From an uncultured Flavobacteriaceae bacterium (GTDB taxonomy: Bacteria; Bacteroidota; Bacteroidia; Flavobacteriales; Flavobacteriaceae), in NCBI GenBank assembly GCA_938073895.1, contig CALJFB010000016.1, forward strand, positions 1-60,768: 60,768 bases of DNA. Direction: 5' to 3'. A model generated the notes under the pieces. The model saw nothing but the letters and a program-made list of their open reading frames with translations, searched no databases and was not told where the DNA came from. Positions 18,582 to 27,219 of this stretch are shown piece by piece; position 1 is the first letter of the stretch, and every line of letters begins with the position of its first letter. Made by a program: the position numbers and the translations under genes.

Positions 18582-21140
18582 TTATTTCTTTTTAGCTGTA
18601 GTTTTTTTCTTTGTTGCGGGCTTTTTAACTGCAGGTTTCTTTTTGGCAGCAGTTTTTTTCTTAGCAGCAGGTTTTTTCTTGGTCGCTTTCTTTTTGGGTG
18701 CGTTTTTCTCGATAATACCTTGAACTTCTTCTAAGGTTAATGCTGCTGCATCAACTGTTTTAGGTAGCTCTATTTTGGTTTTACCTTTTAAAATATTATG
18801 TCTTCCCCAACGAGCTTTTTCAACACGAATACCTTCATCTTCCCAATTATGGACTACTTTATCTATTTCCTTTTGAATTTTAGCATCTACTAATTCTTCA
18901 ATATCGGCATTAGACAAGGTATCCCAATCGTACTTTTTATTTACGTTTATAAATAAATCATTCCACTTAATAAATGGACCAAAACGTCCTTTTCCTTTAG
19001 TTACACCATGACCTTTATAGTCGTAGATTGGTGCGTCTGCAATTTCTTTTTCTTTAATTAACTCTATTGCATCGTCCATTTTAAGATCTAAAGGTTCTTG
19101 TCCTGGTGCTAGAGAAATAAACTTTTTACCATATTTTACGTATGGTCCAAAACGTCCATTATTAACTTCTATAATTTCGTCTTTATATTCTCCTAACGTT
19201 TTTGGCAATTGAAATAAATCCATTGCTTCTTCAAACGTAATAGTTGTTAGTTGTTGGTCTTTACCTAAACTTGCAAAGGTTGGCTTTTCTTCATCGTCTA
19301 CTGTTCCTTTTTGTACCATTGGTCCAAATTTTCCTAGACGAACACTTACTTGCTTTCCTGTTTTTGGATCTTCTCCTAAAATACGTTCTCCAGATTCTCT
19401 GTCGGCATTTTCGCTAACATCTACTACTACGGGATGAAATTTATTATAAAAAGATTTCATCATTTTTTTCCAGTCTTGCTTTCCTTCTGCAATGTCATCA
19501 AACTGGTCTTCTACTTTTGCTGTGAAATTATAATCTAAAACACTTTCAAAATGATTAACTAAGAAATCTGTTACAATCATTCCAATATCTGTTGGTAGTA
19601 ACTTTCCTTTATCTGAACCTACTTTTTCGGATAATAAATTATCATTAACCGTTCCTTGTTCTAAAACTAATTGCGTATAATTTCGTTCTGTACCTTCTAA
19701 AGTTCCTTTTTCTACGTATTTTCTATTCTGGATAGTAGAAATTGTTGGTGCATAAGTAGATGGTCTACCAATACCTAACTCTTCTAATTTTTTAACTAAA
19801 GATGCTTCTGTAAATCTATAAGGAGCTCTAGAAAAACGTTCTGTTGCAGTTATGTATTTATTTAAAAGTACTTCGCCAATTTTCATTGCTGGCAACATGC
19901 CTTCTTGTTCTGTATCTTCATCATCTGTGCCTTCAAGGTATACTTTTAAAAACCCTTCAAACTTAATAACTTCACCATTTGCTGTAAATGTTTCGTTATG
20001 CGTATCTGCTTCAATCTTAACATTGGTACGTTGTAACTCTGCATCGCTCATTTGAGATGCAATAGCGCGTTTCCAAATTAAATCGTATAATCTTGCTTGG
20101 TCTCTATCTATATCTACAGAATGTGTTTTAAAATCTGTTGGCCTAATTGCTTCGTGAGCTTCTTGTGCGCCTTTAGATTTTCCTTTGTAATTACGCTCGT
20201 TGGCAAACTCTTTTCCGTAAGCTGATATAATTTCGTTTTTTGCACCTTTTCTTGCTTCATCAGATAAATTTACACTATCTGTTCTCATGTAAGTAATTAA
20301 ACCGGCTTCGTATAAACGTTGCGCCATAGTCATGGTTTTACTTACAGAAAAATATAATTTTCTTGAAGCTTCTTGTTGTAATGTTGATGTTGTAAATGGT
20401 GCCGCAGGTGATTTCTTTGCTGGTTTTTGAGTTAAATCTCCAACATTAAATTTTGCATCTGCATTTTTATTTAAAAAAGCTAAAGCATCTTTCTTACTTT
20501 TAAATGCTTTTGGCAATCTAGCCTTAAAACTGTAATTATTATTTGTGGTAAACTCTGCATCAATTTTATAAGATGCTTCTGGATTAAACCCAATTATTTC
20601 GCGTTCGCGTTCTACAATTAAACGTACAGAAACGGATTGTACTCTACCAGCAGATAATCCGCCTTTTACTTTTCGCCATAATACCGGAGAAAGTTCGTAA
20701 CCTACAATTCTATCTAAAACACGTCTTGCTTGTTGCGCATCAACTAAATCGTAATCTATAGTTCTTGGATTTTCTACAGCTTTTTGAATTGCTGTTTTTG
20801 TAATTTCATGAAAAACAATACGTTTTGTCTTTTCTGCAACTAAATCTAAAGATTCAGACAAATGCCATGCTATTGCTTCTCCTTCTCGATCCTCATCACT
20901 TGCTAACCAAACCATGTCGGCTTTCTTTGCTAATGCTTTTAACTTTTTAACTAGCGCTTTTTTATCGTCAGAAACTTCGTAAGTTGGGTCAAATGTATCA
21001 TCAACATCTACACCTAAAACCTTTGATGGTAAATCTGAAATATGACCGAAACTTGATTCGACTTTAAAATCTTTTCCAAGGAATTTTTCGATGGTTTTTG
21101 CTTTTGCAGGTGACTCAACTATTACTAAATTCTTCGCCAT
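18582..21140 (-). CDS. topA: DNA topoisomerase I (type IA)
   Basis: 852 residues. The Toprim domain is at the N-terminus (LVIVESPAKAKTIEKFLG, ASDEDREGEAIAWHL). The active-site Tyr lies in the segment GLITYMRTDSVNLS near residue 290. C-terminal repeats of the GRFGPYVKYGKKFISL type replace zinc ribbons. The last 35-40 residues are a Lys/Ala/Pro/Thr tail like histone H1, seen in many Bacteroidota topoisomerases and likely to bind DNA. The enzyme relaxes negative supercoils. Confidence 0.97.
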   Translation of the reverse strand: MAKNLVIVESPAKAKTIEKFLGKDFKVESSFGHISDLPSKVLGVDVDDTFDPTYEVSDDKKALVKKLKALAKKADMVWLASDEDREGEAIAWHLSESLDLVAEKTKRIVFHEITKTAIQKAVENPRTIDYDLVDAQQARRVLDRIVGYELSPVLWRKVKGGLSAGRVQSVSVRLIVEREREIIGFNPEASYKIDAEFTTNNNYSFKARLPKAFKSKKDALAFLNKNADAKFNVGDLTQKPAKKSPAAPFTTSTLQQEASRKLYFSVSKTMTMAQRLYEAGLITYMRTDSVNLSDEARKGAKNEIISAYGKEFANERNYKGKSKGAQEAHEAIRPTDFKTHSVDIDRDQARLYDLIWKRAIASQMSDAELQRTNVKIEADTHNETFTANGEVIKFEGFLKVYLEGTDDEDTEQEGMLPAMKIGEVLLNKYITATERFSRAPYRFTEASLVKKLEELGIGRPSTYAPTISTIQNRKYVEKGTLEGTERNYTQLVLEQGTVNDNLLSEKVGSDKGKLLPTDIGMIVTDFLVNHFESVLDYNFTAKVEDQFDDIAEGKQDWKKMMKSFYNKFHPVVVDVSENADRESGERILGEDPKTGKQVSVRLGKFGPMVQKGTVDDEEKPTFASLGKDQQLTTITFEEAMDLFQLPKTLGEYKDEIIEVNNGRFGPYVKYGKKFISLAPGQEPLDLKMDDAIELIKEKEIADAPIYDYKGHGVTKGKGRFGPFIKWNDLFINVNKKYDWDTLSNADIEELVDAKIQKEIDKVVHNWEDEGIRVEKARWGRHNILKGKTKIELPKTVDAAALTLEEVQGIIEKNAPKKKATKKKPAAKKKTAAKKKPAVKKPATKKKTTAKKK

Positions 21141-21225
21141 TTTTCAAATTTTGTGAGTGCAAAGGTATGTGAAAAAAAATATATCAACCTAATTTTAATT
21201 TCTATACCATATATATAATACAAAA

Positions 21226-21252
21226 AAAGAGTCTTAATTATTAAGACTCTTT
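21226..21252 (-). terminator. Terminator of the membrane-protein gene upstream of topA
   Basis: AAAGAGTCTTAA / TTAAGACTCTTT around a three-base loop. Confidence 0.8.
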
Positions 21253-21264
21253 CCTATTTAATAT

Positions 21265-22038
21265 TTATTTTTTTTCAAGCTCATTAAGTGGTTCATCTAA
21301 CTCAAAACCAATTACTTCCTTATAAATAAAGTAAATTGGATGATACACAAATGGTGCGGTTACTAAAATTCCTATTCCACACATTAAAAAACCTACAAAA
21401 CTAGATATAAAAGATGCTACAATTAGCAATCCAAACGTAATTAACCACTTTTTGGTTCCAATACCGAAGCTTAACTTTACAATTTCTGTGACTGTTAATT
21501 CTGGGTTGAATGCAAAAAATAATGTAAAAAAAGACATTGGTATAATTGCATAATAAAGTGGCAAGACGCACAACAATAAAGCTATAACACTAATTACCAT
21601 AGATGCTAACATTACACCTATAATATGTCCCAAATACTGTCCTTTTAAAAAATAGAATAAATCTGCTATTCTTACTGGTTGATTATGGTCTAGACGTTTT
21701 AAAACTCTAAAAAAACCAGTTTGAAGTGCTTGAGACACCACACTTATAACTAAAACTCCTACAAAAAATAAAATAAATGATACTATTGTAAATCCGGCAA
21801 ACATGCCAGTCATAACTTCCGGATCTATCTGTGCATTCTCAGATTCTATTATAGCCATAATTATAGGTATGTACATTATAATTATAATTGGCAATACTAA
21901 AACCATAGAAATTAATTGCAAAATCAAGCCTTGAGTCCAACTTTTTTTAAACAGTTTTATAGACTTCCCTAAAATATCTCCAAAATCTAAAATTGGATTA
22001 AGGTTAATTTTATTTTGTAGCTTATTAAATAATATCAT
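21265..22038 (-). CDS. Multi-pass membrane protein of unknown function
   Basis: 257 residues with about five hydrophobic helices (about 36-64, 78-105, 137-175, 196-222). It begins with a soluble segment FGDILGKSIKLFKKSWTQG, which resembles proteins annotated as glycerophosphodiesterase membrane domain or DUF4013. No catalytic motif is visible. It is divergent from the miaB stub, so its promoter lies in 22039-22166. Confidence 0.7.
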   Translation of the reverse strand: MILFNKLQNKINLNPILDFGDILGKSIKLFKKSWTQGLILQLISMVLVLPIIIIMYIPIIMAIIESENAQIDPEVMTGMFAGFTIVSFILFFVGVLVISVVSQALQTGFFRVLKRLDHNQPVRIADLFYFLKGQYLGHIIGVMLASMVISVIALLLCVLPLYYAIIPMSFFTLFFAFNPELTVTEIVKLSFGIGTKKWLITFGLLIVASFISSFVGFLMCGIGILVTAPFVYHPIYFIYKEVIGFELDEPLNELEKK

Positions 22039-22102
22039 CTTTTTAATTATTTGGTTAATAAATCAAATGTAACGTATTCTAAACTGTTTTTAAACCTGCC
22101 AC

Positions 22103-22135
22103 TTTGTCACAGCAACTAAATAAATCTTATATTTG
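22103..22135 (+). promoter_or_regulatory. Original miaB promoter, now driving a stub
   Basis: -33 TTTG at 22103-22106 and -7 TATATTTG at 22128-22135, spaced by 21 bases, form a full Bacteroidota promoter. The ATG of the truncated miaB follows at 22167. Transcription from here would now run into the integrase gene. Confidence 0.65.
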
Positions 22136-22166
22136 CATACTTCTTGAAACAAGTTAGGTAGTTATT

Positions 22167-22268
22167 ATGGAAAAAACAATAGACGAAAGCAAACAAGGCG
22201 ACGCTTTAATTTTAGATACTAAAAAAGAAAATACTAAAAAACTTTTCATTGGATGTTATGTGTGTTAA
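22167..22268 (+). pseudogene. miaB: 5' stub of miaB cut by the mobile element
   Basis: 33 codons, beginning MEKTIDESKQGDALILDTKK and ending TKKLFIGCYVC then stop. The final residues line up codon for codon with TKKFFIESYGC in the functional miaB 13.8 kb downstream. The host reading frame therefore ends at the integration site, and the last few codons (GCYVC-stop) come from the element. The N-terminal length is that of an ordinary flavobacterial MiaB. It keeps its native promoter. The peptide is presumably not functional, since it stops before the radical-SAM domain. Confidence 0.85.
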
Positions 22269-22274
22269 ATAGGT

Positions 22275-22286
22275 ACTGATAATCAA
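22275..22286 (+). repeat. End repeat ACTGATAATCAA, left copy
   Basis: A 12-base perfect direct repeat of 35984-35995, close to each end of the element. It is a candidate integrase arm-binding site. Confidence 0.5.
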
Positions 22287-22312
22287 TTAATTAAGTACCA
22301 TATAAAAAATTA

Positions 22313-22322
22313 TCCCCCCAAC
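22313..22322 (+). repeat. End repeat TCCCCCCAAC, left copy
   Basis: Identical to 35957-35966. An inverted relative (GGGGGGAA) lies at 35824-35831. It stands out in this AT-rich DNA and is a candidate recombinase or host-factor site. Confidence 0.45.
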
Positions 22323-22347
22323 TTCACCCCATGTGTTTATATTTCAT

Positions 22348-22355
22348 TATCTTTG
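22348..22355 (+). promoter_or_regulatory. Integrase promoter -7 element TATCTTTG
   Basis: Fits TAnnTTTG, 20 bases before the integrase ATG. No clear -33 TTTG is seen. Confidence 0.5.
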
Positions 22356-22374
22356 TTTTACACAGAGTTAACCA

Positions 22375-23886
22375 ATGAATACAAAGGAAATCAAAGAACT
22401 TTATGGATGGAATGAAACTTTAGAAAAGTTCTCAATTTCAACTAATCCACAATTAAAAAAAGAATTTCCAGGCTCTTTCAGAATTAAAAAACACAAAGGG
22501 AAATATTTCTGGTATTATAGATTATCAAATAATGTTAAAGGAAGAGATAAATACCTCTGTTCGGTTGAACCAAACGATTTAGAACCAAACCAAACATCAT
22601 TTGAATATGCACTTGGAGTTTTGAATGAAAAACTTCGTTCTAAATTCGTTATGGGTGTTAGAAATAAATCATACCTCCACACTTATATAATTCCATATAA
22701 AGAGAATATTGATAACGATAAACACCTCACCTCATCAGTAAAATCAGGTAGAAGAAATACTATTGATAGATTTGGAAGTTGGAGTAAAAATGAAGGTGTA
22801 AGATTGAATATTGTTCCAACCAATGAAATGAAAAATGTATTTCTCAAATACATAAAGTTTTTAGAGAAAAAAGGAAATCAAAAAGCAACCATAAAGGCAC
22901 AATTACAAATCGTTAGATATTTTTTGGATTGGTTGTGTAAGGATAAACTTTTGGATGGTGCTGAATTATTTCCATCTCATCCAATTTCAGTAAATCTTCA
23001 AAACGAATTATTGAAGAAACATATCACAACAATTCCAAGAGAAATAAAAACTTTTAAGAACTCATATTACACACAAGGATATGAAATGTGTAATAAGAAG
23101 ATTCAAACGATTTGGCAGGGGTATTGTGAGAACGATGGAAAGTTGGATAGAATAAGAGATAAACATGGAAAAATAAATCAACCTCCACACATGATAGGAA
23201 GGGATATAGTTTATTTTATTTCATACCTACAAATCAGAATGGGGTTCAGATTATCAGAAGTTTTTTATTCATACCGAAACAGAGATGTTTATAATGATTT
23301 TCACATTCCAAACTATCCAAATGAGATGGCTAGTTTTTGGGAGAAATCTGAAGATGGATGGATAATCCACATAAAGAAATCTAAGAATAAAGATAGAAGT
23401 GTTCCATTCACAGATACGATTAGAAGTTGGGTGATACCTCCATCAGAAGAATTATTAAAAGTTTCAAAATGTGTGTTAGATAAAAAGGGGAATTCACTCT
23501 ATTGGGATACACCTTTTATTGATGTGTGCATGGAATTATTTCCAAATTCATATTATCTATTCCCATCACCAAATCACAAAGAATCACCAAACTCAAAACG
23601 AAGTAAAACATACTACATGAATGAGTTTAAGATTGAAATGGTTTTGAAAAATGGATGGGATAAGTTTGGAATAAATTCATCACATGATTTGAGAAGATTC
23701 TTTGTATCACATTCAATCACAAATACCGAATTAACACCTTTTCAGATTTCACAGATTACAGGCCATAATATCGTAACGATGGAGAAATTTTATATTAGAG
23801 ATAATATGAAAGAAAAGTTCAATCATTTTAAGAAAATAACTCAACAAGATTTATTGAAAATCAAACCCTCAAAGAACAAGGATTAA
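22375..23886 (+). CDS. Tyrosine recombinase (integrase) of the element
   Basis: 503 residues. The C-terminal catalytic domain shows Arg292 (GFRLSE), a Lys in IKKSKNKDRSVP near 340, His437-xx-Arg440 (SSHDLRR), His464 (ITGHN) and the nucleophile Tyr473 (EKFYIR). This is the complete R-K-HxxR-H-Y set. The N-terminal part includes a SAM-like core-binding domain (about 120-200). It lies directly inside the left junction, as expected for the enzyme that integrated the element into miaB. Only 5 of 503 residues are alanine, matching the GC-dinucleotide avoidance of the backbone. The reading frame reopens after the stop (see next entry). Confidence 0.93.
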   Translation: MNTKEIKELYGWNETLEKFSISTNPQLKKEFPGSFRIKKHKGKYFWYYRLSNNVKGRDKYLCSVEPNDLEPNQTSFEYALGVLNEKLRSKFVMGVRNKSYLHTYIIPYKENIDNDKHLTSSVKSGRRNTIDRFGSWSKNEGVRLNIVPTNEMKNVFLKYIKFLEKKGNQKATIKAQLQIVRYFLDWLCKDKLLDGAELFPSHPISVNLQNELLKKHITTIPREIKTFKNSYYTQGYEMCNKKIQTIWQGYCENDGKLDRIRDKHGKINQPPHMIGRDIVYFISYLQIRMGFRLSEVFYSYRNRDVYNDFHIPNYPNEMASFWEKSEDGWIIHIKKSKNKDRSVPFTDTIRSWVIPPSEELLKVSKCVLDKKGNSLYWDTPFIDVCMELFPNSYYLFPSPNHKESPNSKRSKTYYMNEFKIEMVLKNGWDKFGINSSHDLRRFFVSHSITNTELTPFQISQITGHNIVTMEKFYIRDNMKEKFNHFKKITQQDLLKIKPSKNKD

Positions 23887-23922
23887 CAAGAAATTGGTTG
23901 GAAATATGAATTTCAAATTGGA

Positions 23923-24039
23923 ATGAAAATGAATCGTTTCATTGGTTTATCAACTGAAAACATCGTGAATAGAGTTTATAATAAAAAGAAAAAATCCTAC
24001 ATAAAAGTTGAACCAGTTTTAGTTTTCAAAAAAGAATAA
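23923..24039 (+). CDS. Small basic ORF in frame with the integrase stop
   Basis: 38 codons (MKMNRFIGLSTENIVNRVYN...), ending FKKE. It is in the same frame as the integrase, with no other stop between 23887 and 24037. It could be a separate small gene or the tail of an integrase shortened by one TAA. No family is recognised. It is GC-dinucleotide-free like the rest of the backbone and ends just before the composition switches at about 24054. Confidence 0.3.
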   Translation: MKMNRFIGLSTENIVNRVYNKKKKSYIKVEPVLVFKKE

Positions 24040-24053
24040 ATATATATACAAAT

Positions 24054-24287
24054 TTATTTTTCCCACAAAATATATTTGGCAAACCTTATTAAGGTAGAAT
24101 TGTAATTCTGTCTGTCAAAAGCCTTTTGCTTGAATTTTACCATTAATTTTTGATTAATCAGTCTTCCTTTTATAAATACGTACTGTGGATTTTTAAGTGT
24201 TGATAGATTGTCTAAAGGGTTTTCCTTTGTTAAAATCAAATTTGCATATTTACCGTTTTCAACGGTACCAAATTTTTCAGTTAACAC
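24054..24287 (-). pseudogene. 3' remnant of an amidohydrolase gene
   Basis: 77 codons. FGTVENGKYANLILTKENPL and the following PQYVFIKGRLI match the C-terminal beta-sandwich of imidazolonepropionase-like amidohydrolases (usual length above 400 residues). The catalytic barrel is missing, so this is a fragment. The last 30 residues after GRLI do not look like the family. It marks one edge of a nested island of ordinary base composition. Confidence 0.65.
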
Positions 24288-24349
24288 TAACTTTATAAAA
24301 AATCACTTAACTTTGGTTTAGCAAGAAATAGCAATTAACTATACACTTT

Positions 24350-24359
24350 GTTGGGCTTA
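24350..24359 (+). repeat. Inverted boundary repeat GTTGGGCTTA, left copy
   Basis: Pairs as a perfect inverted repeat with TAAGCCCAAC at 26099-26108, bracketing the CPBP and AraC genes. Read on the minus strand, GCCCAAC here and GTTAAGT about 45 bases further satisfy the RYYYAAC / GTTRRRY pattern of integron attC sites. Confidence 0.45.
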
Positions 24360-24368
24360 GTCTTTTTT

Positions 24369-25262
24369 CTAATATTTAATTCTTTCAGGGAAGTGTTTCT
24401 TGAAAAACCCTTTTTTATTTAGAAACACTATTAATGCTATTAGTATTGCATAAATAACAATTCCTGTATAATCGTAAATCCAAGAGGGGAAATTTGAAAT
24501 CTTAATATTGTATAAACCACCTATCTCCCAATTTGTTCCAAAAAATGTAAAATTAACCCAATTAACACCACTATGAACGCCAACTACTAACCAAATAGAA
24601 CGAGAATAATAATATAAGAGAGAAAAAATGTATGAAAATCCAAAAAGACCTATAAAATAATGAGCATCGAACTCTCTTGCTATAAAATGCCCAAGTGTAA
24701 ATATTAATCCCATTATAACAAAAATGATATGCGGATTTATGTATTTTTTTAATTTTTCAATTGGGTATGCTCGTGTTCCAAGTTCTTCAATAAAAGAATT
24801 CCACGCTATAAAACCAATAAGAAAGTAAATGTAATATCCAAAATAAGTAAGAAATGAAACGCTATCAGGAACATTAATAGGGTTGTATTCTATGGTTTTT
24901 GCACTTATACCATAAATTATGTTTTTACTTGCTACTATTATTACACCTAATAGAAAGCCTAAAAATAAATCTCGTCCAATTTTAGACTTAAATCCAAGTT
25001 GACTTAATGGTTTTTGATGAATATATTTTTGTGCTAAACAAATTATGATGATGGAACATATTCCAAATAAAAAGAAAAAGAAAATGAGACCAAAACTAGG
25101 TTTAAAGTTTAAACCCACATTCTCTTGAATATTTATCCCAAATAACGCTGCCAACTTTACTAAAGGCAACATTATAGCAACAGATAAGAAGACAACCGTA
25201 ATTACTACTAGTATTTTAACTGCTAAATATTTCTTGTATTTTTCTCTTATATATTTTACCAT
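24369..25262 (-). CDS. CPBP-family intramembrane metalloprotease
   Basis: 297 residues with seven or eight hydrophobic helices. The CPBP motifs are all present: EELGTR (EExxxR, near residue 164), a following LGHF histidine, and GVHSGVNW near the C-terminus. These supply the zinc-type active site in the membrane. Relatives process prenylated proteins or act in bacteriocin self-protection; the role here is unknown. It is preceded by its own promoter and lies next to an AraC regulator in the nested island. Confidence 0.85.
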   Translation of the reverse strand: MVKYIREKYKKYLAVKILVVITVVFLSVAIMLPLVKLAALFGINIQENVGLNFKPSFGLIFFFFLFGICSIIIICLAQKYIHQKPLSQLGFKSKIGRDLFLGFLLGVIIVASKNIIYGISAKTIEYNPINVPDSVSFLTYFGYYIYFLIGFIAWNSFIEELGTRAYPIEKLKKYINPHIIFVIMGLIFTLGHFIAREFDAHYFIGLFGFSYIFSLLYYYSRSIWLVVGVHSGVNWVNFTFFGTNWEIGGLYNIKISNFPSWIYDYTGIVIYAILIALIVFLNKKGFFKKHFPERIKY

Positions 25263-25266
25263 AAGA

Positions 25267-25274
25267 CAAAAGTA
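25267..25274 (-). promoter_or_regulatory. Promoter -7 element TACTTTTG (CPBP gene)
   Basis: Read on the minus strand it fits TAnnTTTG and ends four bases before the ATG, implying a nearly leaderless mRNA. Confidence 0.45.
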
Positions 25275-25305
25275 TTTAGTTTAAATAATATATAATTGTA
25301 TGAAA

Positions 25306-26091
25306 CTAACCTTTCAGTATTTTTTTAAATTGACTAGGCGTTATTGATAATTGCTTTTTGAAGACTTTATTAAAATGACTTTGGTCAAAATAACCATTAT
25401 CTAAAGAAATATTTCTTAATGTATCTTCAGAGTTAACTATTTCTTGGATAGTGTTCTCAACTCTGATTTTTTCAAGATACTCAGACAATTTGTAACCTGT
25501 TTTTTCTTTAAATTTTCTTACAATATAATTGGGGTGCAATTGAAATTCTTGTGCAAATTTATGTAATGATATATTTTCTGTTGGATTGTCGTTAATATAA
25601 TCTATAACATTATTAATCCATTTCAATTTACCTTTCACTTTATTGCATTCAAAATAATCTGTAATGGTTTCATAGCATTTTAAGTCAATAATATCTTTAT
25701 CCTCATTTTGATTTATTGAAACAAGAAGTTTAGAGACACTAATGGATATTTGTTTTTCAAATTCATTTGTAGGAAGTTGGATATTGTTTATTGAGGCAAA
25801 TAAATCTGAGTTTCTTAATTCTAAATTGAGGCAACTATTACTATTTGTATTAAACACATTTGAGTGTTCATAGTCGGCTCTTCGATAAAGTATAGTCCCT
25901 GAATTTATAATACTTTTGCTATTACTTTTTTCCGTGTAATTTCCTGATAATAGTAAGCATAAATATGGTTTGTTGTGGCTATGATTAGGAATTATTTCGT
26001 CCTTATTATGATGAGTTATTGAAACACTAAAATTTTCAGTTGTAATGTTTTTTTGTTTTACTCCATAATATGTGTTCTGTTTATTGTTCAT
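25306..26091 (-). CDS. AraC-family transcriptional regulator
   Basis: 261 residues. The N-terminal cupin-like sensor contains HSHNKPYLCLLLSGNYTE (about 37-54). The C-terminal pair of helix-turn-helix motifs covers about 165-261, with HPNYIVRKFKEKTGYKLSEY and the signature IALxxGFxxxSHF in the form ISLDNGYFDQSHFNKVFKK. It probably regulates the neighbouring CPBP gene or itself. An attC-like hairpin lies immediately upstream. Confidence 0.9.
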   Translation of the reverse strand: MNNKQNTYYGVKQKNITTENFSVSITHHNKDEIIPNHSHNKPYLCLLLSGNYTEKSNSKSIINSGTILYRRADYEHSNVFNTNSNSCLNLELRNSDLFASINNIQLPTNEFEKQISISVSKLLVSINQNEDKDIIDLKCYETITDYFECNKVKGKLKWINNVIDYINDNPTENISLHKFAQEFQLHPNYIVRKFKEKTGYKLSEYLEKIRVENTIQEIVNSEDTLRNISLDNGYFDQSHFNKVFKKQLSITPSQFKKILKG

Positions 26092-26098
26092 TTCTGAT

Positions 26099-26160
26099 TA
26101 AGCCCAACGGTTTGGCTAAGCTGCGTTTTAATGCAGTTTAGGTGGTGTTGTAAAACGTTT
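26099..26160 (-). repeat. attC-like recombination site or cassette boundary
   Basis: The spacer between the hydrolase stop and the AraC start contains a hairpin, CTAAGCTGC (26116-26124) with GCAGTTTAG (26133-26141), one mismatch. Outer CAAC/GTTG arms lie on both sides. Read on the minus strand it ends in GTTGGGC, which fits the integron core GTTRRRY, while the other outer arm (ACAAC) fits only partly. Both 26099-26108 and 26147-26160 recur as inverted copies elsewhere in the island. No integron integrase is in the window. Confidence 0.4.
26147..26160 (+). repeat. Inverted repeat GTTGTAAAACGTTT flanking the hydrolase, left copy
   Basis: Matches 27150-27163 in inverted orientation at 13 of 14 bases. 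Confidence 0.5.
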
Positions 26161-26163
26161 TTT

Positions 26164-27135
26164 CTAATTAATAGTTTCTGCCATTAACAATATTTCTTTA
26201 TTAATTATTTCTGCATTTTCTTTTTTTGTAATTATAGAACCGTGATTTGCATCGATATAAAAATGTTTTCCTTTAGTAGATAACTCCTTCAATTCTTTTT
26301 GCATTTCAAACCATATTTTTTGAGAATCTCCGTATTGTTTTTTTGCAGTAAAAACCACGACAGGTAATGAATCTAAGCTACTTGATTGACTAGCACGTAA
26401 AAGAATATCATTATTTATAATATTTGCTTTTAAATACCTACGATAAACATCTCCCGAATAAGAAGTAAGTTTAAATTTACGAATTTGACAATCTTTCGGT
26501 AAGTCGTCGGTCTTATATTTCGGGTTACTTATTGTATTATAAACTCCTAGTAACCCCATATCGGATAAAACTGCAAAAGATTTGAGTGAACTAATTTGAT
26601 TTTCATTAAATAATCCTTTTTCTGCAAGTCTTTCCCATTGTTCTGGATGACTTGAGTCTAGGAAGACCATTCCATTAACTTCATTTTTATATAAGTCTCT
26701 AAAAATTCGATTATACGGACCACCCATTGAATGACCAACTAATATATAAGGTGGTTTTTCTCCATTTTTTTCTAATAATTGATGTAATTGTAGAGCATAA
26801 TATTCTGGTATAATACTATCTTTGGTTGGTTCACTAAACCATTTTCCTTCCCTATCATAACGGACAACTCTCATATTTTTTTTCAATTCTTCAGCAATCC
26901 AATGATATACATCTGTATCATTTCCAGAACCAGCTTCAAGAATAATGGTAGGTAAATCATTTTTTTTACCTTCAGCCCTTATATGAAGTTGAGTTCCGTC
27001 TACATCCACTAATTTTCCTGGTGGATCTGGTTTTGAGGCAAATAATCTGAAGCATAAACCTGATAGCAATATCAGAACTATAAATCCAACTAAAATTTTA
27101 CCAGACCATTTGAATGTTTTTATAATTAATTTCAT
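26164..27135 (-). CDS. Alpha/beta hydrolase with membrane anchor
   Basis: 323 residues. An N-terminal transmembrane anchor or uncleaved signal (about 11-32) precedes an alpha/beta-hydrolase fold. The nucleophile elbow is GHSMGG (near residue 134), with FLDSSHPEQW supplying the acid region and DANHGS near 297 the histidine. Upstream LEAGSGNDTD fits the oxyanion region. The substrate is unknown. It is flanked by inverted GTTGTAAAACrTTT repeats, suggesting a mobile single-gene cassette. Confidence 0.87.
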   Translation of the reverse strand: MKLIIKTFKWSGKILVGFIVLILLSGLCFRLFASKPDPPGKLVDVDGTQLHIRAEGKKNDLPTIILEAGSGNDTDVYHWIAEELKKNMRVVRYDREGKWFSEPTKDSIIPEYYALQLHQLLEKNGEKPPYILVGHSMGGPYNRIFRDLYKNEVNGMVFLDSSHPEQWERLAEKGLFNENQISSLKSFAVLSDMGLLGVYNTISNPKYKTDDLPKDCQIRKFKLTSYSGDVYRRYLKANIINNDILLRASQSSSLDSLPVVVFTAKKQYGDSQKIWFEMQKELKELSTKGKHFYIDANHGSIITKKENAEIINKEILLMAETIN

Positions 27136-27149
27136 TGTAGATTTTTAGC

Positions 27150-27163
27150 AAATGTTTTACAAC
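27150..27163 (-). repeat. Inverted repeat flanking the hydrolase, right copy
   Basis: AAATGTTTTACAAC on the plus strand, the inverted partner of 26147-26160. Confidence 0.5.
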
Positions 27164-27184
27164 TGGTTATATCCAAACAAAAGC

Positions 27185-27219
27185 TTGTGTTAATAGCTAA
27201 ATATTTCGGGATAACACAA
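27185..27219. repeat. Hairpin TTGTGTTA / TAACACAA at the edge of the nested island
   Basis: A perfect 8-base stem with a 19-base loop, upstream of the hydrolase and just inside the point (about 27235) where GC dinucleotides become rare again. It may be another boundary site of the island. Confidence 0.4.

Noticed and set aside
22160-22300. tRNA gene as integration target
   Set aside because: No tRNA-like cloverleaf at either junction; the target is clearly the miaB coding sequence.
26099-26160. Rho-independent terminator for the hydrolase gene
   Set aside because: The stem is not followed by a T run on the minus strand, and its ends recur as inverted boundary repeats, so a recombination site fits better, though not proven.
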